A stretch of DNA of 64,000 bases from Stenogyne calaminthoides. Lineage: Eukaryota > Streptophyta > Magnoliopsida > Lamiales > Lamiaceae. The stretch is from NCBI GenBank assembly GCA_037126765.1, contig JBBCBC010000016.1:14000728-14064727 (forward strand), written 5' to 3'. Shown one piece after another: positions 23,481 through 35,805 of the stretch. Every line of letters starts with the position of its first letter. The stretch's first letter is position 1. Made by a program: the position numbers and the translations under genes. Below the pieces are notes generated by a model. It worked only from the letters and a program-made list of their open reading frames with translations, searched no databases and was not told where the DNA came from.

Positions 23481-24413
23481 TCATGAGTTATTCCATTTCT
23501 TTGCACAATAATCAGATATAATATGATTGATAAACTCAGTTCCTTTATCTGATCTGATTTTGATCACACTCAGATTCTTTTCAGTACTGAGCCTTTTTAG
23601 TAGTTCAGGCAGTTTTGTCCGAGTCTCTTTCTTACTGAGTAAGAATATGACCCATGTGTATCTAGAGTAGTCATCAACTACCACAAGTGTGTATTTTCTG
23701 CCACTAGTGCTCACAGGTGTTACTGGACCAAAGAGATCCATAAGTAACAGTTGTAATATTCTTTCAGTAGAAACATCTACTTTGCTTTTGAAGGATGCTC
23801 TGATTTGTTTTCTTTTCTGACAAGCATCACATATATGTTGTTTACTGAACACTTCATTAGGTAACCCCCTCACAAGTGCTAATCTTGCAAGTTTATTCGG
23901 GGTTTTGAAGTTTAAGTGATTCATTCTTTTGTGCCACAACCAACTGGTATCAGTGGAACCTTTTGCAACCAAACATGTATCTTTAGGAGTTGAACTCCAA
24001 TCAGCAAGATACACATTTCCTTTTCTAGTACCAGTCAGTAAAATTTTCTGTGAAGTATTGTCTTTCACATAACATAAGTTCTTTGAGAACTCAACATTGA
24101 ATCCTTTGTCACAGAATTGGCTTATAGAAAGCAAGTTATGCTTTAGACCAGACACATATGAAACACCATGGATATGAACAGAGTCAACTTCAAGAGTTCC
24201 ATATCCTTCAGTTTGTCCTTTGGAATTGTCTCCAAATGTGATCTGAAGGCCTTTTTGCTCAACATAGTTAGTGATTAGTTGCTTATATCCTGTCATATGT
24301 CTTGAACATCCACTGTCTAGATACCATACAACAGGAGCCAATTCATTTCCACTCATCAGTGCTATGTTGTCTTCATTCAGCTCAGTGCCCTTTTCTTTCA
24401 CCTGAAAAATAGA
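23481..24413 (-). pseudogene. pol: S2 protease and integrase N-terminal half
   Basis: The frame is open from just after the in-frame TGA at 24416-24414. It shows the protease active site WYLDSGCSRHMTG (DSG variant usual in this lineage), then GVSYVSGLKHNLLSISQFCD. The integrase zinc module follows (LWHKRMNHLN, HICDACQKRK), and then two of three catalytic acids: MDLFGPV and IRSDKGTEF. The stop at about 23481 precedes the Glu. Upstream the gag frame is in phase, so gag and pol were or are one frame separated by a single TGA. Confidence 0.9.
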
Positions 24414-26024
24414 TCAGTTCTTAGGTACCCATTTGGTGTAGGGTCCTACCAGGTTAGCTGTACCTTTTGGAACCCAAATCTGCCTAACAACTCTAATTAC
24501 TTTAGAGTGGCTGATTTGTCTCCCATAAACATCTACATACACATTCACCACTCTAGGTGCCTTGACAGTATCCTGTGTATGAGTGCCAGCCTTAGCATGA
24601 ACATGAGCCTTAGAGTTCTTCTTGGGTTCAGGCCTTTTGTTCAAGTGCCTTGACTTTTGTGCAGCTGGTCTTTGTCTCTGCTGACTTGGGTTCAGGAAAC
24701 CTTTACCCTTAGGCAAGTGGGGTTTGGGTTGCCTGTACTGAAATTGGGGTCTTTCAGTAATCTGAGGACTTGGTCTTTTTAGTTGAGAATATCTCTGCTG
24801 AGTGTTTCTCTTCTGAAAATTCCTCTGATGGTTCAGTGCATATCTCTTCAGGTTGGTATTCTTAGCCTGAGGCTTTGAAGTACTAGCCTGAATTTTTCCT
24901 ACTGAGTGGTCAGGTTTTCTAGCCTTTTCCTGAGGTCTGGGCTTTCTTCCCTGAACCTTCAGTTTTTCTGAAACCATAGGTCCTTTACCCTTGTCTAAAA
25001 CTCTGGGCAGTTCTTCAGTAAGAAGATTAGGTGCCACTTGTTTAACAAAGACAGTCTTGGTGCTACTAGAAGCAGCATTCAGTTGACCTTGTGAGGTTCC
25101 CCCTGGAATGTATCCCAATCCAACTTTTATAGTTGCAGGTCTTTGATAACTCTGAATTTCATCTATCACTTTAGATTCAGAATTCAATAGAGCTAACTTT
25201 CTCTGCGCACTATCCTCACATTTCTTTAGAGTTTCATGCTTCTCAAAGAGGTCATTGAACTCTGTTCTGATAAGCTGAATCTCCTCAGTGGATTTCTCTA
25301 ATTTTCCATTCAGGATCTCTATCACCTTCTCTTTTTCTGAGAGTTGTACTTTCAGAACATCTAGTTCATCAGTAGTTCCCATAAATTGAGAAGTGATCTC
25401 AGCATTTTTAGATTCTTTCCACTTCAGATTCTCAGCAGTCAGTTCCTTGTTCTGCTCTTGAGTTTCAGTGAGCAGTTCTTGTAACACAGAATAGTCCTTC
25501 ATAAGATTCTCAAATGAATCCATCAGGTCAAAGTTACTGTTTATAGTAGAACTTGAGAACTCATGTGCTTGTGTAGGAGCAACAACAGAGATAGAAGAAT
25601 TTACCTCCTCTACAGCCATAAGACAGATATCATCACTGTCACTATCTGAGAACATCTCATCTGAGGAACTGGAACCTTCTTCAGAATGTTCTTCTTCCTC
25701 TGCAATCATGACTTTCTTGCTGGAGAACTTCTTGTCTCTCTTGGCTTGTCTTTCCTTTCTTTCTTTAACACTTAGCTCAGGATAGTCATATTGAAAGTGA
25801 CCTTTCTTCTGACAGTTGTAGCATCTGTTGGCATCATCATCCTGGTCACTATCCTCCTTGGTCTTGGAGTCCTTCTTTTTGGATGAAGATCCTTCAGCTT
25901 TCTGGTCCTTTCTTTTCTCAGTGTATTTGTCCTCAGCTTTTGAGTCTCTCTTGTACCTGTGATTCCTGTAATATTTTTTATATTTCCCATATCTGCTATT
26001 GAGTCTTTCAAACCTCGTTGCCAT
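24414..26024 (-). pseudogene. gag: S2 gag C-terminal part with zinc knuckle (536 codons open)
   Basis: It begins in the Lys/Arg-rich nucleocapsid region and contains CYNCQKKGHFQYDY near 25825-25780, a CX2CX4HX4C zinc knuckle whose last Cys is Tyr (TGT to TAT, G to A). An acidic Ser-rich block (EEEEHSEEGSSSSDE) follows. A region with heptad-like character comes next (LKVQLSEKEKVIEILNGKLE), then a basic Pro/Gln-rich tail ending VPKN-TGA. Large gag proteins with an extended C-terminus occur in Sireviruses. The TGA may be a mutated Trp codon or, less likely, a readthrough stop. Confidence 0.88.
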
Positions 26025-26818
26025 CAGTACTAGCTTATCCTCCTGCTCATCCTGATTTTTGGCAAGTGAGTTCTCGAACTCTCTCTAGTCTTCTGAGATT
26101 TCTCTTTGGCTTTGAAAGCCACATTCTTGCTAGATGAAGAATCATCTTTGCTGTCAGCTTTCTTAGATTTCTTGTCAATCACAAACTCATAAGCTTTCAG
26201 TTCAGAGAAAACTTGTTGATATGACATGGAATCTATATTTTTGGTGTTTTCAATCACCACAACATGTATATCCCATTTCTTAGATAGTCCTCTAAGAATT
26301 TTTTCGATTACCACTTCTCTCTCTGTGGGTATCTTTTCCCAAGAGCATTCGGATCATTCATGATCTTTAGTGAATCGACTTCAAGTTTGTCAATGGATTC
26401 ACCATCTTCCATTTCAAAGCTATCAAACTTTCCAATAGCAACAGAAAGTTTGTTTTCCTTAATATGATCTATGCCTTGACACATAACATCAAGTGTGTCC
26501 CATATTTCTTTTGCAGTTTCACAGTGAGAAATCATCCCCATAACACCATCATTAATAGTGCTATATAAAGTATCTTTAGCAATGTAGTCAAGATTGACTA
26601 ACTTTCTCTCATCAGGAGTAAGTTGATCATCTGACTTTGAAAATTCATCTCTGGGATCATTTCTCTCAGTATCAGTGATTTTGGGATTCACAACAGTGAA
26701 TTTGAATGGTCCTTCAGAAACCACTCTCCACATTCTTTCATGTTTTGAATACAGATGAGCCTGCATTCTTAATCTCCATAGGTCATAGCTCTCAACTGAG
26801 AACATAGGAAGTTTCTTA
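26025..26818 (-). pseudogene. gag: S2 gag N-terminal part (frameshifted; first codons at 39059-39052)
   Basis: The reading frame starts at ATG 39059-39057 beyond the S3 insertion and continues here from 26818. MFSVESYDLWRLRMQAHL is followed by VSEGPFKF, LDYIAKDTLYSTINDG and HCETAKEIWDTL, the copia gag (UBN2-like) domain. A frameshift near 26320 leads to 26314-26030 (KWDIHVVVIENTKNID and SYQQVFSELKAYEFVIDK), and a second shift near 26050 leads into the C-terminal frame. It forms the capsid of virus-like particles in the family. Confidence 0.88.
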
Positions 26819-26823
26819 GAAGG
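26819..26823. other. S3 target-site duplication, left copy (GAAGG)
   Basis: GAAGG precedes TGTTGG of the S3 3' LTR and recurs at 39052-39056. Removing S3 with one copy restores the S2 gag frame through codons 2-4. Confidence 0.93.
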
Positions 26824-28743
26824 TGTTGGTCCCGGTGAAAATGAGTCTTACACGTATATGGGGGGGGAATACATGTGTTCAGTGATTTTAAAGCTTTTTC
26901 TTATTGAGGTCAGCTTGGGTCAGATAATCCTGAAGATTAGGTTACGAGAAGCCTGGATCGCTCTGAGTCAAAGTCTCTTTGAGACAAATGATCTGGAGTC
27001 GCTCTCGGATACCTCGAATAATCCCAATTAGTGTCGAGATCTGATCCCGAGTTGCTTGGATCGATAACTAGCTTCTTGAATCCTCGGAAGAGAGTTCATT
27101 GGATAACTATCTCTGTTCTAGCTACTCGATCGTCTTCGAATGGTTGGCCCTTAGATTATACTCGTTTTAAGCTTTGCTGAAAAACCTTACCTTTATGAAA
27201 TAGTGATTAGGTCGTGATTCACTTATGCAACTTGATTGGATTGATTCCAACCCCGAATATCGATTGAAAAGTATGCTTTCAAAATCGGTCAATCTGAATG
27301 GATAAGCAAAGATAATGAAAGCAATAAAGAACCACAAAGAATTATAGTGGTTCGGAGACTCAAGCTCCCACGTCCACTCTCTCCGACTCTTGAGAGAAAT
27401 TCACTATCAACCGAGCTTTTACACTACCTCGTAGTTTACTTACTCAACTCGGCCTGAGTTTTACGACTACTCCACGTGGTTTACTTACTCAACCCGACCT
27501 TGAGTTTTTACGACTACCTCCGTAGTTTACTTACTCAAACACACACAAGCTTTTGGACTACCTCTCAGAGCTTACTAACTTCTCCTCTAGAGTTTTACGA
27601 CTACTCCGGCGTGGTTTACTAACTCTTTACAACTCTACTCACCAACAAACACACTCCAACTACCTTCTCGAGGGTTTGGGGTTTCTTGGTTGGTTTCAAC
27701 TAGGATGAGATATCCTTTACAATGAAGCACAATGCAAAGGTTTAGGATATCTCGACTAAGCTTTGGATAAATCTTATCAAGCTAGGCTTAGTAAAGTGAG
27801 CTCTCTTCAATATAGAAGCACTTGGGAAATTCAAGGTATTTCGAGTGCTTTATTTTTGCAAGAATAAGTTCGAGCTCTTGAGTTGCGTATAAATTTCCCG
27901 TCACCTTACAATGTAGAGGGTCACCAGTATTTATAGGCATACACCAAGGTCACTCTTGAAAACTATCCGTTGGAGAGATAACCGTGAGTTCCCTCTTATG
28001 GTGTGTGAAACGGCTATATTTAGGGTCCAAAACTCCCCTAACACTTTCTAGGCAATAGTCTTTCATGTAATGGGTCTTCACTTTTTGTAATCTGGAACTT
28101 TCGTTACATCCGACATCTTTTCGGTGACTTGTCCTTTGTCGATGTCGGTATATGGCAATGTCGTCTTCCTCTTTTTGACTTTTGTCTTGATTAAAGGTAG
28201 ACACCTTCAACTTACTTTTGGTTTACAAACTCTGAGTTTGATATAACCTTAACAACACTTCTGACTTAGTTCCTTTTGTCTGCATTTGAATGTCTTGGCA
28301 ATATCTATATTTCTAAGGCATTGTGTTTCTCTCGATATTAAGTCCTTGAGATAGATATATTCATTACCTCGGATCATTCGGGTTCATCTTGAGCTTTTGA
28401 TTACATTATTCTTGAGTCTTGATAATTCTTGTGCATTCAATATTCTTGATCTTGATTTCTCGATCTTTAGTCTTGCGTCTTGAGTTTTAAGTCTTTAAAT
28501 TTATCTTGGTGATATCTTGAGTCTTTTATCTTTGAGTCTTGAGTTCTCGATTTCATCTTTGAATCTTGAGAGACTTTTGAACCAATCTGAACTATATCTG
28601 TTATACATTTTGCGAATAACATCCCGAATACTCTAATAACTGAATCGACTCAACTATCAAGATCATTACGAACATGTCATACTTAGGGGTTTTGGGATCT
28701 TAATCAAAATCATATAATCTTTTATTAAATTCATCTCCCAACA
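26824..28743 (-). repeat. S3 3' LTR (1920 bp)
   Basis: It runs from TGTTGG to CCAACA. Positions about 27700-27900 look the same as 38010-38210 in the partner LTR. There is no PBS beside it on the left, where gag of S2 is met directly, and a PPT beside it on the right, so it is the 3' LTR of a minus-strand element. Confidence 0.94.
27928..27935 (-). promoter_or_regulatory. S3 3' LTR TATA box
   Basis: TATAAATA on the minus strand at the conserved LTR position. Transcription from it would run leftward into S2 gag and pol. Confidence 0.65.
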
Positions 28744-28758
28744 ATTTCCCCCTTTTTT
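28744..28758 (-). other. S3 polypurine tract
   Basis: The minus strand reads AAAAAAGGGGGAAAT directly before the LTR. It matches the S2 tract at 16639-16652. Confidence 0.9.
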
Positions 28759-29179
28759 GATGATGCCAAAACCTATCTTGTTACAAATATATAACCTATA
28801 CTCGGGTTTTTAGTTTATCCTATTACAAGATTGGTTGTCTCCCAACTATTTCTTAGATCGAGAGAATCTCCCAACAATTTGAGTTTCTCAACGGTTTAAT
28901 CATATATCAAATTTCTTGATAATGAATCTCTTTAACTAGTTCATTACCAAATACTTAAACAATTTCCCTCTTATCGAGATACAATCGGTTTAGAGACATT
29001 CATTCAAAGATATCAAAATAAAGACATGTAAATAAGATAATGAGATATTATCTTTTTGAGCATAATGATAAATCTTCATTGATGATAAGTATACCTTTTT
29101 TTTGATTACAATGAATTTATCAAACAAAATCAAAAAAGACAAAATTTAAAGATTACGAGTCTTACGAGTTCTTACATCT
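28759..29179 (-). other. S3 3' untranslated region
   Basis: AT-rich, no reading frame, partly homologous to 16653-16911. It includes a few short direct repeats of CCCAACAATTT type. Confidence 0.5.
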
Positions 29180-32100
29180 TGATCTTGATTCGCTCTTGAT
29201 TTTGCTTTATTTTCCACTTCATCACCGGGTACCTCCGAGTTGAACATTCCGAAAAATCTTTTCTTGACTCATTCCTCTCTTTGATGATGTCCGGCCGTTC
29301 CTGTTAATCCCAACCGACCCGGATCTTGAGCAATTTCTTGCGTAATGGCCTTCTCATTTACCAAGCCATTACCAAGTCTTGGAGGAGGATAGGAATATGG
29401 ATCGGGGGCTACTTATCGTATCCACCTTCATCCGCAAAGGTTAATCCAAATTTTAGAGATACTTTGGATAGAAGGTTAAAAGATATTCAATGAAAGCTTA
29501 GTTACGATCCGAGCCTTCCCTCTCCATTCCCCGAGAACATCGTAATTGAACCCGAAGGTTCTCTTCACTTCTTCCCACATGTCGTTGAGTTTAATGGGCG
29601 TCCATTTATCAACGTGGGCCACTCAGTAACTTTTCGATGTTCCCTTCCTCTTGCTCGCCGTCTCCTAAAATCACTCCTTCGCTTCGCTCTTCGTCTATCT
29701 TCTTTTTTTTGGATCACAGACGCTCCGAGATCGGGCGATTTTCTTAGCTTGTTCTTTTTGGAGTGTCTTGAGCATCTCTTTGTTGAAGACTTTCTTACGA
29801 GGTTGAGACTTCGGTTTCTTCATGCATCTTCTTCATCCAGAATCGATTTCTCTGGATTGGCTTAGAAGCCTTCGACGTTTGTTTGAGTTGAACAACGCCC
29901 AAGGCTTTCCTCTTCATAAGCGATTCGGCTCGGCTGGCTTGTTCCAACCTTAGTTCTAGCACTTAGTTTCTCTCTTGCAACCTCAAGCATGGTTTGCTCG
30001 AAAACTCGAGTGTAGATGGGCTTCTCCACTTGAGCAAATTTCAATTTCTCGATTAAACTTCTTTTAAGGCTTTGGCTAGATTGTACATTTCAAATCTTTA
30101 CGAGCCTTCTTTTCCAAGGTGCGTGCCATGAACTTCCCGAGGTCTTCACCTTCCTTTTCCCTTCTTGGCACCATAATTTGGAAGAAGTCCGGAGAGAGTG
30201 TGTCCATGTGATCTTTCTTTTTGCTCACAAAATGGATCTCTCCCGCTAACCGATTTTGCTCATCTTCCATTCTCCGATGTGGTTCTTAGCCCGCGACGCA
30301 GTTCTTGAATATGTGGGCAAACCGTCGGAGAGTGCATCTTTAAGCATCTCTGTCATCTTGGTCATGAGCATTGAGCTCATTTCCTCAATAGCGATTTGAT
30401 CGGACACCTTATTTTTCTCTGCTAGTTTCACCTCTAGAAATTGATCGATTCACGGTGCTTCGTTTTCATTTGAAACTTAACTCTCGTTGACTCCTTGACT
30501 TTGCATTCACTTTTCTTCCATGGAGGTCATCCGATTGGTCGAGTGTTTTGTATCTGCACCGTTCAAGAATGGCTAAAACCTTCCATTATCTCGAGCTTGA
30601 TTGGCCAACGTTTCTTCCATCCCCGAGCAATTTTGATCGCCATTGGCTCAATCTTCTCAAGTTTCTCCATTACGGGGTGAGATCAATCTCGTGACCTTAC
30701 TTATTCATCTTTGTTTGATCATCCCGAGTTCCACTTCATCCCGAGCTCCGGACTCCATTGAGCCTCGATCTGTTTATCGACAATTGATTTAAAGATAGTA
30801 CTTTTCAATAACTTTGGCATATTTGTTAATAGTGCGAAAAGGTACTGAAGAGTCTTAACTTCGATCTGAGGTTGATCGACAACGAAGTCTCTTTTTCCAT
30901 TTGAGGCCCGATCCTCGGCATCTCCTGTTGGTCCCCATCTCCATCTTTGGATTTGTCTCCGCCTTTCAACCAACTTCGGTTGTTCTCTTCTCGGCTAACC
31001 TTCCTCTAAACCAAACTCATCAAAATCGAATTTTTCATCCCGAGCTTTGTCCTTCCGAACCTCGAAGTCGGTTAGGAAGGTTGTCTCCTCATTCCACCGG
31101 TCTTCCCCTCCGAATGCGGCAATGTCAAGCATCTCGGGAAGAGTCGATTGAGGATATACACTTTGTCGTCCTTAATCAAGAAGAAAACATCTTGCGATCG
31201 GGGTATGAGTTTGAGCTCGGGTGTCGGTCAAGGATGAACCGTTCCCCTTGCTCCTCCATCGCCTTCTTGACTCTCTTCCATCTCGGGCTCTCTCGTTCGG
31301 TAGAAGCTTCGCTGAGGGATCAAGCGATAGATCCTCTGGAGCTCCTCAAGAATATTTTGCTCCCCTCCTCATTAGTGTCTGAAGTTTGTGCATTCATCCT
31401 CGGTTTGCATCTGAGTGGGTTCCTTCCTGCATATCCTCGGTTTTCCGAGTTGGCCCGTCTGTCTTGCACATCTTCGGATCTACTCTGGTTGGCTCTCTTA
31501 CGAGCTGATTTAAATAAGGTATCTCTCGGGTCTGAGCTCCTTTAAAAATTTCTTGAGAAATTTTATCTGTCTTGATGATGTCTCGAGCACCTCGGAAAGA
31601 CACCGCTCCTCGATCGATCAATGTCTGGAGATAACCTGAGCCAACACTTGTAATGGCGAACTTTGAGCGGTTTTGTCTTCGGTTGTATCTCCTCGAATCA
31701 TCATACCTTCGTCGGTGAGAACCACCAATCTTCTGCGTTTTGGAGCAAGATCCTTTCGGCTTCATCAATTTTGCTCCTTGCTCCATTTTTGCCTCCAATG
31801 AACCTTCCCCGGTTTTGTTGGGTCTCTTTCTCGCATTTGAAGGTGATTCTACCTTCTTTTCTCTTTTCCCTCGAATGGCTTCTTCTTCACAGCAGTGGGG
31901 TTTGAAGAGAATTTTGGTTTTAGGGAATGGGGTTGAATTGGCGAAGATATCCTCCTCCTCTCGGCACATCTCCAAAATATAAGCAATTTTGGTGGCATGG
32001 TGGATCTTGCCTTTCATCATGATTGTCCCATTGACCCTTTTTATGACCTTGGCTTGCTCCTTCACCATCCGAATTAAAATTTCACCCGGTTGAAGTCGAT

Positions 32101-32662
32101 GGTAGGAGATGCCTCGATCGCACCCATCAATCTGAGCTTGGGTACTAATGCGCTCAAAACTCCCCAAAGACTCATGATGCACTTGCTCACAATATCCATC
32201 GGCCACGATATTGTTGCTTTAGATACCTCTTATTCAATGTCGCCTCAAATTTCACGAGTTTTTGGCAATCCTATCAAGGTACTCTGCTCTCTGCCGACAT
32301 ATATACATCGCAGGATCCTTTCCTCTATCACAGAGTTCAAACACATCGTTCAGATTTTTTGGAATTATGCACAAATCCCTCTAAAAAATGACGTATTTTG
32401 ACGAATGCTCTAAGTGTGATGTGGTAATCGAAGAATGCATACCATCTTCTTCATCTATTCTCAAATTACAGATGAATTCGATTACCTCTTTTGCGAACTC
32501 TGGTCGGCTTGGCCATGCGACTAGATGGGTGAGTTTAGCCAGTCGGATCATATGCAGAGCCTCCTCTTCTGGCTTTGAGTTGTTTGTGTTTTCGAGTGAG
32601 ACAACGAACTCGTACCAAGGCTTGTTGGTTATGGCTAATTTCTCGAACAAGGTTGGGGCCAT
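29180..32662 (-). pseudogene. S3 ORF3 (envelope-like), heavily frame-broken
   Basis: The same third ORF as in S2. The ATG at 32662-32660 opens MAPTLFEKLAITNKPWYEF. HLEHSSKYV follows near 32400 and HATKIAYILEMCREEEDIFA near 31960-31900. Coiled-coil residues are recognisable at 30431-30246 (EEMSSMLMTKMTEM) and the tail near 29230. The frame changes many times. Aligned with S2, most changes sit where S2 has CAG or CTG and S3 has CG (for example 29225-29290 against 16940-17000), so the true coding state cannot be judged from this sequence. Confidence 0.75.
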
Positions 32663-33290
32663 TTTAGAGATTGATTTAAGAATTTGAAGCTTTAGGGTTT
32701 GGAGATTTCTGGGCAAAGGGATTTTTGATTGCAGAGGATTTGGGAACGAAGGGTTTGATAAACCTTTGGCTTAAATGGCTTAAAGGGGTATATATAGCTT
32801 CGAGATTGTGGAGGATGGTGTGGGTTAGGTGAGAAACAACGGTTGAGATTAATCTCCGATTAATCGAATATCTGACCGACGATCTCTAAAAAGTAAGCCG
32901 CCAAAACATCCTCATTGGTCATTAATGTAGCAGAGCATTAAATGACTGTTGACCTTCTTCAGAATATGAAACGATCCCGCCCAAAACATTCCTCAGGTGT
33001 TTTGTATTTATTCTTAATGATTCTTGAGTTTTACTTGAGCAATAAATGAGTCGCATGAGTCTTTACTTCTTAGGACCAATTTCCCTCTATCGGTTTCTCC
33101 ATCTTGATCTTGATAAAATGTCGATATAATCTTTAATCTTGAATGGGTTCAACATACTATTGAGTATTGTCCTTCAAGAACTGAGTTTCTTGAGACTTCG
33201 ATTCGATATTTCCATTTTATCCCGAGTTTCTCGATAGAATTAAAAAACCTTCATGCATCTCGAAAATCTTCAAATTTTTTTTTTACTCTA
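32663..33290 (-). other. S3 spacer between RNase H and ORF3
   Basis: A counterpart of 20285-20945 in S2. Apart from a possible N-terminal extension of ORF3 (32716-32663) no frame or motif is visible. Confidence 0.5.
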
Positions 33291-35069
33291 TACACCGGTT
33301 CTAACATCCCTAATTCAATCGAAAGTTCCCGAAATCTTGATTGACCAAAAGGTTTAGTCAAGATATCGACTCTTTAATCTATCGAGATGAATTTTCTCCA
33401 TCCTTATGTCCTTTTTTCGACATGATCTCTCGATGAAGTGATGTCTCGATATCCACATGCTTGCATCCGGTGTGCAATACCGGATTTTTTTGTGAAATAG
33501 CAATGGCACTATTGTTGTCACAAAATATTGGTACTTCATTAGCTTCAACTTTATAATCCCTCAATTGTTGTCTCGAGCGAAAGAATGCGTACCTAAAGCA
33601 GACTTCCTGCAACCATGTATTCAAACCGATAATCTTGGTTTTCTTTCTTGAGGTCATTTCTTTTGAAAACCAAGATATCGACTTGCTTCCTAGAAATTGA
33701 CAAGTTCTGTTGTGGACTTCTGTCAATTCTACAACCTCCATAATCGAAGATCGAGTAACGGTTAATTCAAGGTTATCGTCAGCTGGATACCATAATCCTC
33801 TATTCACTGTGCCCTTAAGATATCTTAGTATCTTTTTGGCAGCCTCCATGTGACTAGTCTTAGGATTAGCTTGGTATCTTGCACATATCCCAACAACAAA
33901 TGTTATATCTGGCCTACTTGCTGTGAGATAGAGCAATGATCCAATGATTCCTCTATAATCAGTATGATTCACTGATTTGCCTTCTGAATCAGGATCCATC
34001 TTGTAGTTAGTATTCATAGGAATCCTAACTGCATTGCAATTTTGTACACCATATTTGGCAATCAGATCTCTGGTGTACTTTGCCTGGTTGATGAATATTC
34101 CTTCCTTTGATTGTTTCACTTGAAGTCCTAGAAAAAATTCATCTCTCCCATCATTGACATCTCAAACTTGCTTTTCATCAGTGTTGAAAACTTTTCACAC
34201 AGCTGATGGTTTGGAGATCCAAAAATGATGTCATCAACATATATCTGAACTAGTAAGATATCTTCCCCATCCTCTATCCTGAACAGAGTTCTATCAACAT
34301 TCCCTTTGACAAAACCATGGTCAGTAAGAAACTGAGAAAGAGTATCATACCATGCTCTGGGTGCTTGCTTAAGACCATACAAAGCTTTTCTGAGCCTGTA
34401 AACTTGGTCATTCTGTTTGAAACCAGGAGGTTGTTCCACATAAACCTCTTCTTTAAGCAAAACCGTTCGTGAAATGCACTTTTCACATCCATTTGATAGA
34501 CATGAACTTCATGTGGGCAAAGATATGCAAGAAACAATCGATGGCTTCTAGTCTTTACAACAGTGCAAAGGTTTCATCATAATCCAAGCCTTCTTCTTGG
34601 GAATAACCTTGTGCAACTAGCCTTGCCTTGTTTCTTACAATGTTGTTGTTTTCATCTCTTTTATTCTTGAAAACCCACTTGGTTCCAATGACATTGTGCC
34701 TTTTTGGTCTATCTACTAGCTCCCATACTTCATTCCTTGAGAATTGATTCAAATTTCTTTGCATAGCAATCCAATAAGAATCTTGTAGAGCTTCACCAAT
34801 CTCGGCCGGGTTCTTTCTCCGAAAGGAAGCGGCCGAAATAGTGCACTCTCACCATGGAACCTTCTTGTCTTAACACCTTCAGTTAGATCACCCACAATCT
34901 GATTTGTAGGATGACTATCTAACCATTTCCTTCTTGATGTTCCCCCTTCAATAATATCCTCAACATTTGAAATGTTAGGTTCAGTTAAATCAACAAACTC
35001 AGGGAACAACAGAAAAGGAGAAAGAGAATCATCTTCCTCGGGGAAATCTATTGAACATTGTCGAGACAT
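33291..35069 (-). pseudogene. pol: S3 reverse transcriptase and RNase H
   Basis: Pieces in order: linker (35069-34749), RT start (34764-34555, VWELVDRPKRHNVIGTKWVF and GYSQEEGLDYDET), then 34460-34128 with VEQPPGFKQND, LYGLKQAPRAWY and IYVDDIIFG. A frame of 246 codons (34119-33379) carries KQSKEGIFINQAKYTRDL, YLTASRPDITF, the RNase H CDNNSAIAI and CKHVDI. Positions 33780-34780 are well preserved with CAG/CTG intact, and both flanks are degraded in the CG pattern. This copy keeps the Gln codon that is TAA in S2. Confidence 0.88.
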
Positions 35070-35805
35070 TTGTTCCCCTTTGGTCGATAGATTCGAAATT
35101 GCCTCACCGTTTGTACATCTTCATTGGCATCACATACCGAGTCCGAATCGGTCTGCGTTCGTTGATTGGTCACCTTTTGGAGTTGGTTTTTCCGAGGCTC
35201 ACCATCCCGAGTTCCATTCGAACTTCCTTATCGAGTCCGAGTCACTCCAATCATAGAATGTGACCGACTTCTTCTTTTTCGGTTCGATGGATGATTTATC
35301 TTTCTTCTTTTTGGCTTAATCTGGTGATCCTCTTAGTCATTTCACTGCGTCATGTTCCCTGTTTCTTCCGAACACAAATAGATTCATCAAAAACAACATG
35401 AGGTGTTTCCTCCACAATAAGAGTCCTCAGTTTGTAAACTCGAAAGCTTTATTGACTTCGAATATCCTAAGAATATTCCTTCATCGACTTTTTTATCAAA
35501 AGTTTTCAACCGATCTTTACCATTATTGTGTATGAAACACTTGCAACCAAACACACTAAAAGAAAGAAACAAGAGGCTTCCTTTCATTCCAAAGCTCATA
35601 AGGTGTTTTGCCTTGACTCTTGGTCAAGATGGATCTGTTTCGAGAGCATCATGCGGTGTTGGCGGCTTCAAATTTCAAAATCTTTTAGGAATATCACCTT
35701 CATCTATCATAGTCCTTGCGACTTTCTTTCGAGTCCTGTCCTCCTTTCAAAGAACACCATTACATTGAGGGGTCTTTGCGGTGATGTTTCATGTGAAATT
35801 CCATT
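35070..35805 (-). pseudogene. pol: S3 integrase C-terminal remnant
   Basis: It contains VFGCKCFIHNNGKDRLK and KVDEGIFLGYS (35550-35460) and, further up, sequence matching S2 23300-23480. The catalytic core is absent because the next sequence upstream in the element is gag (deletion junction at about 35806). Multiple shifts. Confidence 0.8.

Noticed and set aside
26824..28743. 5' LTR of the S2 element next to its gag
   Set aside because: No PBS lies between it and S2 gag; GAAGG flanks and a PPT on its right show it is the 3' LTR of the nested S3.
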